64,000 bases of DNA, taken from Ophioderma brevispina. Lineage: Eukaryota; Echinodermata; Ophiuroidea; Amphilepidida; Ophiodermatidae. The stretch is from positions 1-64,000 of the forward strand of contig JAMKCH010001589.1 of the NCBI GenBank assembly GCA_023653785.1, given 5' to 3'. Shown piece by piece: positions 56,628-64,000 of the stretch. The notes beneath the pieces are model-generated. The model was not told where the DNA came from and searched no databases. It saw only the letters and a program-made list of their open reading frames with translations. The position numbers were made by a program, and so were the translations under genes. Within the stretch, counting starts at the first letter, position 1. Each line of letters begins with the position of its first letter.

Positions 56628-57129
56628 GTATGTATGACCATGGCTTAGGCTAGAAGGTAGATTTGGGGGAAGAGCTTGTTCTTATCAAGAGCTTACGATA
56701 AGCTGATTTTCTCATAAAATCACTAACCGTGTGTGGAAATAACATTGCGTTTATTGGATGATCTTGTGGGAAGAGCTGTTTACATACAACAAATGTGATC
56801 TTTTGATAAAATCAGCATATGTCTTGATCTCATAATATCCTCGCTCATTTCTGGATGTGGACAAAGTACTCTATTGCTAAATAAATTGGTATCAAATTTA
56901 TGATTTAAATAGGCTGTTAGAAAAAAATATGAAAGATTTGATATTAGAAAAATTGCTGCATTGTTTTCTATTAGAAAAAGTGTTAATAATAGTAATTTCA
57001 GTTAACAGGTGTCAAAATTTAGAATGTACACTGTTCTGCATCGATCATGAATTTGGAAATGATTAGAGTGACAATAAAATTGAGTTAGTTTGAACAGTCA
57101 GGTTTAACAGATAAATGAAGTAGTTAAGT

Positions 57130-57340
57130 CAATTAGTCACCTGTCAGTCATCTATCAATTGAATCAATCATCTATCAATTCAATGAATCATTCTATCAAT
57201 CCATCTTACAATCAATTTAATCAAATCAATCCAATCAATCCAGTCAATCAATTCAATCAATCAATTCAATCAATCAATCAATCAATTAAATTAATTCAAT
57301 TGAATCAATCAATCATTCAATCAATTTAATAATAAAGCAT
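57130..57340 (+). repeat. (AATC)n-type microsatellite
   Basis: Imperfect AATCAATC/ATTCAATC tract of about 200 bases. Confidence 0.92.
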
Positions 57341-57658
57341 GCAGAAACAGGTGGAGGTTTCACCAGCAGGATTTCTAGTCACACCAACTTAATGTTTTTA
57401 CTCCTTTAGTCGCTTGCTTACTAGATCGTGTGATTGATCATAGTGTTTGCATGATGCCCTGCATGATTACTCTACGATACCTTTTCCCCCTTTACTTAAC
57501 TCACATACACAAACACGTGATGAAATAAGCAAAGTACACAATTCCCACTAAAAATTTAATTTGAAGTTTATTGTATTTCAAACTTTTAATTTAGGAAATG
57601 GTGTTGGTTTCCTTGTGTTACAATTAAGCAAACTTTGTTTGTTTATTTATTGTTTCAG

Positions 57659-57690
57659 TTACAAATCAATCTGCATGCTCCTCTGCTTGG
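57659..57690 (+). CDS. candidate 32-bp exon of the same gene
   Basis: A good acceptor (TTTATTTATTGTTTCAG) and donor (GTAAAG) bound a stretch that continues exon l in phase: VTNQSACSSAW, ending in phase 0. The family has a serine-rich linker here. Short length and lack of conserved residues keep this tentative. A further acceptor with a strong pyrimidine tract follows at 57765. Confidence 0.3.
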
Positions 57691-58171
57691 GTAAAGAATG
57701 AAAAGACATCACCAACAAATAATCCTCCCTCATTCTCATGCATTTTTTCTCTCTATCCTATACAGCCCACCAAATCAACATGCAAGTACTTGAAACCTTT
57801 CACTATAAACGTACCGTAAAAATTTGGGCATTGATATAACAAACCGAATTAGCTGCATGTATACACCCATGCTCAATGACATAATGTATTGAATGGCCAT
57901 ATTGGTATTCTGTTTCGTTTGTTGTCATTTTGTTTTGCTCTATTTATCACGCAAGTCAAGCGGGCCGCGGTACAACAGGTACAGTTGTGAAATCACCTAG
58001 CACTGGTCTCTCAACGTTACTAATCAATTCTCTTGCTATCTGCATGCACGTTTGCATTGGTCTTCCTTAATTGCTTGTATTTTACCCCTTCCTGTTCCAT
58101 CTCCATTCAGCCTGTGGTTAAGAAGGTATTCACATACTGGGATCAACCTGTGTAAAGCTGTCAACCTGCAA

Positions 58172-58675
58172 ACCAAGTACTCGTACTCAAACTTGTACTA
58201 GTACTTGTACTCGGTTTTACTCAGACATGTACTCGGTTTGTACTCACACTTGTACTCAAAATTTTTACTCAGACTTGTACTCAAAATTTGTACTCAGTCT
58301 TGTACTCAAAATTTGTACTCAGTCTTGTACTCAAAATTTGTACACAAGACTTGTACTCAAAATTTGTACTCAGTCTTGTACTCAAAATTTGTACTGAGAC
58401 TTGTACTCAAAATTTTTACTCAGACTTGTACTCAAAATTTGTACACAAGACTTGTACTCAAAATTTGTACTCAGTCTTGTACTCAAAATTTGTACTCAGT
58501 CTTGTACTCAAAATTTGTACACAAGACTTGTACTCAAAATTTGTACTCAGTCTTGTACTCAAAATTTGTACTGAGACTTGTACTCAAAATTTTTACTCAG
58601 ACTTGTACTCAAAATTTGTACACAGTCTTGTACTCAAAATTTGTACTCATGCTTGTATTTGTACTTGTACTTAGT
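58172..58675 (+). repeat. 24-bp minisatellite with 177-bp higher-order unit
   Basis: Units are variants of CTTGTACTCAAAATTTGTAC followed by TCAG. Some carry ACAAGA, TGAG or TTTTTAC variants, and these variants recur in the same order after 177 bases, a higher-order repeat. The unit lacks stops in two + frames, which creates open frames of 208 and 128 codons; I treat these as artefacts of the repeat. Confidence 0.93.
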
Positions 58676-61600
58676 ACACATAATGTCACTAGTACTGGAA
58701 TTAGTATTTTTTTGTATTCAAACTATAATATACATAATTGTACTTTCATAATTGTACTCGCACCTTATCCATACACATACACATACTCATGCCTGATACT
58801 CATACTTCAAAGTTGGCATTTTCTGTATTGATACTTTGATACTCATACTTAAAAACAAAAAAGTCTCAAAATTTGTGTGCCAAGTATATATTGCATGTTA
58901 TCAATAGCACTAGTCACATTTGAATGTGTAATGTTTTGACATCACAAGAGTTTCAGATTTAAAGTATGTGGGAGTATAACTTTTTCTCCTTAGCACATTT
59001 TATGGAATGCACAAATCACATAGAATCATCTGATATAAACAAACCCAATATGACACAATGTTAAGCTTCAGAGTGAGCAAAAAAATAATTTCAGTATTTC
59101 ACACAATTTTTAATTAAGCAGCATTATGTACTTGGTTTAGTTTACTACAACCTGGGATTAAAAATAATGGTAATCAAACCCTTCTTACCAAAGTTACAAT
59201 ATTTTTTCTTGATTAAACCAAAATGTTCTTTTCTCCACAGTAAATTGTAAAACTTAATAAACCAAGGACAAAATTATGTGCAAATCTATTGTGCATTGAG
59301 CCATGATTGAGTTGATTTTATAAAAGTATTGTACCATTTGTTAAACCAAAAGTTAAAGTTACTTATACAAAACTATTCTGACTGGACAGTAATATAAATG
59401 CATTGATCATTACGCTATATACTATCTAAATTTGCGAGATTTTTTAAAAGAATGAACACACCATGGCTAGAAGGCAGATGCATGAATGTTCATATTATCT
59501 TTTGAATTGAATGAAAAAGTGCCAGCAAGTTTATGCTGCTTTGAAAATAGGAATAGATAAGGCCAAAGGAATTTGTTTTTTAAGGTTTTCAAGAGATTTT
59601 GAACATTTGGTTTTTAGCATGTCAAGAAAAAAAAAGGAAAATTTGGCAAAGTGGCCCCCAAAATGCATAGCACTAAGGGTTTTGAGCCACAGGAAACTGA
59701 GGCAAACTCATCCAAACTTCAGTATTCCATGAAATAAAGTGAAACAAACGTTATAAAGAAATCGGCTGAATTTGGTTAAAAATGAAAGTAGAAGAAATGA
59801 ATTCTTGGGACTGAGGTCTTATTCATCAAGTACAATTGTTACATAAATGTTATTTCAGAGGATCAATTTTATGATTTTAGTACAAGATATGTCTGTGGAC
59901 AAAATTATATTGCTGAAACAAGCAAAATATCGATAAACAAGTAAGTGATAGAAAATCAGTAGCTAAGCAATGAGTGGGAGAAAAAGTGAACTTTATTGGA
60001 CTAATTCAAATCTCACAACCTCTAACTGTTTGAATTGAATAAAAAGTTGTAAATTTGATGTGTAATTACGATAATTCAATAAGGTTCTGCAGGTAAGATC
60101 AGTATAAACACATTTGGGTCCCAGATGTGAATACCTTCTTATTGATATGCACCCTTTGCACTTACACCTTAATAATAATATTAACAGAGTTCAGCAGATG
60201 GTGCCATAATGCATAATATTCAAAATTCAGTTGATATTTATCTGCATTTGTACAAAACTGCTAAGCAGAGCTACCCAGCCCAGTCCTACCCCAGCCGTAC
60301 CCCCAGCCATATCCCATTTCCTTCAGCCCAGATCTTGAAATACCAAACTTTGCTGCAAAGAAAATATCACAAGTATAATGCTAATATTGGTTTATTATTT
60401 TGCAAAAGAAAAAAGAAAATTTTGTTGCCAAGATTTTACTTAATTTTCTTTCTATGCTCTTTTGTTCAAGCAGAAATTTGTCATAGATTTTGTGCTCTTT
60501 TTTACTTATTTTAAGAAATATTATTTTATTGTATCATTAGCTGTTTATTAAGTATATAATTTGCATTTTATGGATTTGGCTTTTTGCATGTTACATGAGA
60601 ATAATGGGCATAACCTTATCTCTGGGGAATACATAAAAAAATTACAAAAGTACTGTATGGTAGTGGTTTCACAGCCTGGAAATAACCAATGATCCCATTC
60701 CAAAATAATGGCTGCTATTGCACATCTATAAAATGTAATTTTATTTATGAGTACCATCCTACCAGAGAATGGTCAGTAACCATATGTTTCCACCAAGGGC
60801 CAGATAACAATTGTGGATAAAACTCCAGACTTGCTTTCCAGAGGATGCTGGTTCAAATCCTACTTCAACCAATTTTCTTTGCTTTGTTTATTTTGAACAT
60901 GAAATGTTAAAAGCAACCAAACAATTATTTGCTGTTTGGACAAAAATATTCTGTAGTTCCACTCCCTGCACAGTAGTGAATACCACCAGAACTCAAGCAT
61001 GGGTCCCATTTTGGTGATCTTCCAAGACGTCTTCCAAGTGACCTTGTAGTTAAGTAAAGATACAATGGATTCTTCAGTTACTGCTCAATTTTTGATGCAA
61101 TTGCAGATAAATATCTCCTCAAGGTGTACTGAATGATACTTAGTAATAGGACATTTCATAAGATGATTTTGTTTCTTAAAGAATTTCTTTTTGAAAGTGT
61201 GATCATTTTTTGGTGATGGACTATGATGGTTTGTACTACTCTTCATCTTAGGAATCATTTGGGTTATAGCATGACAGTTTGAGCTTCATTTGGACTGCCT
61301 TATAACTGCATTTACATTAGATGCATTTTGTTCTTATGACAAAGAAATGCAGTTGGTTTTAAGCATGCCTTTGAGACCAGTTCTTGATTGATTTATTTTT
61401 TCCATGCTAGGTGCTATCTGGATGTCTACAGGTTCTGTTACAGAGAGTTTGATTTATTTTTTTAGAGTAGAATCAGAAATAGGTTTTCTTGACATGTTCG
61501 CATTGTTGTAATGTTGAAATAAATGTGCAGATGTCATAAATTAAACAAATCAATGATACATTTTACATCATTTTTAAAGAACCTGTATATTGACATGATG

Positions 61601-62380
61601 TAGTTATATTATGAAACATTTCTTTTTTTACAAGTTCAGAATGTTCTGCATAAAAGGATCATTCATCAGTTTTAACAAGTGAGCCTACAAACTGAATGCT
61701 AGGAGGACAAGAAGAAACAAATGTATCATTATGCTGTTTGAAATATATTAAGTGACAATCAAAGGTTTTCCTAGAATTACAATGCTCTTACCTTCAGGGT
61801 TCAAAAGTTTGAATATAGGTACACATTAATTAAAACTAAGCTTAATTGAATAGAATATTTAAAACCTCAGAAGTTTCATTTAAATGAATGATACTTAACC
61901 AGTTTACTGAGAAATGAGCATTTTGATTTCTGTGTATCACTAATGGAACTCAGATTCTCGCAAGGGTTATTGTTTTTGTATGTATAGGTTAATTTCCCCA
62001 GATAATTTAAGTAAAAATATAAGAAAACAATTTCTGTCAGTAGCAGCATTGGTGAATGGCATGATCATGTTAGTTATTAATTGCTAACAAGAAACTAAAC
62101 TGTTAATCAAGTACATGTAGGTAACTTGTATGATCATGGAGTGGTTAACACATTATTGTGAGCCCTAAATTATTGTATAAATCAACAGTGATTTAACCTT
62201 TTTGGTGCAGTTTATATCTGTCATTTTGAATGTGTGTGGTTCACTTTTCATTGATTCGCTGGAAGTTAAATGCAGATTCAAAAACCACCTCAAGACAAGA
62301 CAAGAGAGCATTAGCTGTTACTAGAGGGTATTTTGAACCAATCCCATAATGCATTGTAATGTGCCTATCGATACTAAACA
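58676..62380. other. intron, nothing gene-like recognised
   Basis: AT-rich sequence after the minisatellite. A B-box-like GGTTCAAATCC at 60850 marks a possible SINE head (about 60800-60872). Open frames at 59511-59732 and 60209-60514 show low-complexity composition and no domain. I see no further neurobeachin-type exon. Confidence 0.45.
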
Positions 62381-62381
62381 C

Positions 62382-62472
62382 ATGTCAGTACTTAGGGGTA
62401 AAAATATTCTAACAGTTTAAAAACTATAAGACATTTCATGATTTTGCTATAAATTACCCTAAGTACTAGTGC
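62382..62472. repeat. short inverted repeat
   Basis: CACATGTCAGTACTTAGGGGTAA and TTACCCTAAGTACTAGTG pair around about 50 bases of spacer. It may be the core of a decayed MITE, since CATAATGCATTG (about 62346) and GGTGCATTGTGGGATG (about 62573) lie further out. Confidence 0.45.
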
Positions 62473-63244
62473 TTTGTGGGCTAAAATCATTGTAAATGTC
62501 AGGGGTGTATGTGTTTAGAATAGGATTTTTGGGGGATCACATGACCTTATTGAGGATAAATTTCAATAAACTGGTGCATTGTGGGATGTTGTCAATACAC
62601 CCTTTGAGCTGCTACTGTCACTGCTGCCACCACTAACGCTGACAAAAAAGTGGTCATCACATAATAGAGATGTTTTGCAAGCTTGCATGCAAATGTAAAT
62701 CAGTGACTTTATCGTCATCGATACCTTTCAGGTCTCATATTCCTGACACTGCTCACTTCATCGTTATTCCATTTTCTGAGCAAGAAACTATGCCTGAAAA
62801 TTCCTCCTATTTCTTAATGTTTGCGGGCGAGTTGCCAAACATCTCTCGTTTCATTGCACACATTGCGCACAGCATCATTATCTTCCAAGCACCAGCGTAA
62901 GAGTGATGGATTCAACATGGCACTCGGTGAAAGGACCCAGTCGTAAGGAAGAGTAAAAATTCAAGACGGCATTTATAAATTGCACCAAAAGAAGTCAAAC
63001 GTGTATTTAAGAAATTAAACCGGCAAAATAAGTTGAAGTAGTTGGTTTTGTTTTTTGTTAACACTTAGTGCAGAGATTGGTTTGCAACTGACATATAGGT
63101 CAACTAATATTGTAATAACTGCAGATTGTTTTAACATTCACACTACCACCCTTATTCTGATTTCTAGGTCCGAATATCCACATTAAGACACTGTTTATGA
63201 GTAGACAAACTGAGGTATTCATATTTTGGGTTGCAAATGAAGCC

Positions 63245-63275
63245 TTGTATTATGATGATGATGATGATGATGGTG
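63245..63275 (+). repeat. (GAT)n microsatellite
   Basis: TTATGATGATGATGATGATG run. Confidence 0.9.
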
Positions 63276-63369
63276 ATCACAGGGAAATTAGCAGTGGTAT
63301 GCTCTACCAACTGATTAATATTGTGTTCTGAATCTGATCATGGACCTTGAATGATGATATTGCAATATA

Positions 63370-63486
63370 CTGATATAATAGTCCCATAATAGGGAATAAA
63401 GCATAAGGCAGTTATTTGATAGATATATTATGCCTATCCATAGAGAACGCCCTTATGCTTTATTCTGTAATATGGGGCTATATCAG
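63370..63486. mobile_element. 117-bp inverted-repeat element
   Basis: The left arm CTGATATAATAGTCCCATAA..GAATAAAGCATAAGG pairs with the right arm CCTTATGCTTTATTC..ATATGGGGCTATATCAG with few mismatches. It is a MITE or stable hairpin. No coding. Confidence 0.75.
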
Positions 63487-63626
63487 GATTTTGCTGATGA
63501 TATTCACGTTAACTGTCATTAGCATAACATCATGTTCACTGGCACATCATAAATTCTGTGGTGTTATGTTCAAATCAGTGAGAGGAGAGAAATGATTTGT
63601 AAGGACAACTGAAACGAAGCGTTCTT

Positions 63627-63895
63627 TTGAATATCTTCATCTGTATCTTTATCTTCATCATCTACATCTTCATCTTCTTGATTTTCATTTTCACTTTCAC
63701 TTTCGCTTTCACCTTCATCTTCACCATCTTCATCTTCATTTTTCATCTTCCATCTTCATCTTCCATCTTCATCTTCCATCTTCATCTTCCATTTTCATCT
63801 TCCATTTTCATCTTCCATCTTCATCATCTTCATCTTGATCTTCATCATCTTCATCCCCATCTTCATCATCATCTTCATTGTCATCTTCAAGATGA
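63627..63895 (+). repeat. (CTTCAT)n tract
   Basis: About 270 bases of CATCTTCATCTTC variants with TTTTCATT interruptions. The 90-codon phenylalanine/isoleucine/histidine-rich frame across it is a repeat artefact. Confidence 0.92.
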
Positions 63896-64000
63896 CTAGC
63901 TTTTGTATGTCAGACTCATTTATGGAAATTTGTTATTACATATTTTGAAGCTACAATTGAAACTAAAGATAATGATCAAATTTTTGCTCCCAATCACCCT

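Noticed and set aside
58205..58831. 208-codon open frame rich in YSKF/CTQN repeats
   Set aside because: It is the translation of a 24-bp minisatellite; the overlapping second frame is equally open and there is no domain or splice context.
62670..62900. 76-codon + frame preceded by CCTTTCAG, considered as a further exon
   Set aside because: The residues do not match any part of the neurobeachin family that should follow, and the frame ends without a donor.
63627..63899. 90-codon phenylalanine/isoleucine-rich frame
   Set aside because: Product of the CTTCAT tract.

Overview
The window reads as nuclear DNA from a marine invertebrate animal. Coding is split into short exons by multi-kilobase introns, the DNA is AT-rich, and the introns are packed with transposons, tRNA-derived SINEs and microsatellites. 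The leucine-rich-repeat GPCR resembles the GRL101/relaxin-receptor type that is abundant in echinoderms, hemichordates and molluscs. I favour an echinoderm or hemichordate, but the sequence alone does not settle the phylum.

The backbone is one large gene on the + strand: the invertebrate orthologue of neurobeachin/LRBA (BEACH family, vesicle trafficking). Nine exons join in phase without a break, from about 2.6 to 36.7 kb, and encode the conserved N-terminal armadillo-like/DUF4704 part. They are followed by an acidic linker and the segment around RIPEF..MHQR..DLLFAIETDV. Three further exons (42.2, 49.7 and 56.5 kb) continue the same protein, but one has an internal frame break and one junction is off by one base. 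The 5' exons lie before base 1; the PH, BEACH and WD40 exons lie beyond 64 kb.

Nested in the 10.8-kb intron between the eighth and ninth exons, on the - strand, is a single-exon 1136-residue receptor (29190..32600). It has an N-terminal hydrophobic segment, about 20 LRRs, a cysteine-rich linker, seven membrane segments and a PDZ-ligand-like tail (ETNV).

Everything else is intronic and mostly mobile. Region by region: 0-8 kb, SINEs, small inverted repeats and a decayed tandem array made from one of the gene's own exons; 9.5-18.5 kb, a 9-kb element with long, internally repetitive inverted ends and nested insertions; 19.5-23.4 kb, a dead LINE split by a 951-bp DNA transposon and by a SINE-containing block; 24-28 kb, hAT-like elements, one with a clear 8-bp target duplication; 34-41 kb, another hAT MITE, an LTR-like segment, a GTCCCC element and a 5'-truncated CR1/L2-like LINE; 43-51 kb, several MITEs; 52-64 kb, mostly simple repeats and minisatellites, including a 24-bp repeat with a 177-bp higher-order unit.

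The clearest biological interest is in the exon-derived tandem array, the LRR GPCR built from repeated three-LRR blocks with a duplicated C-terminal end, and the 9-kb inverted-repeat element with possible coding remnants inside. Exon boundaries were inferred by eye from splice consensus, reading phase and remembered similarity to the neurobeachin family; no alignment was run.
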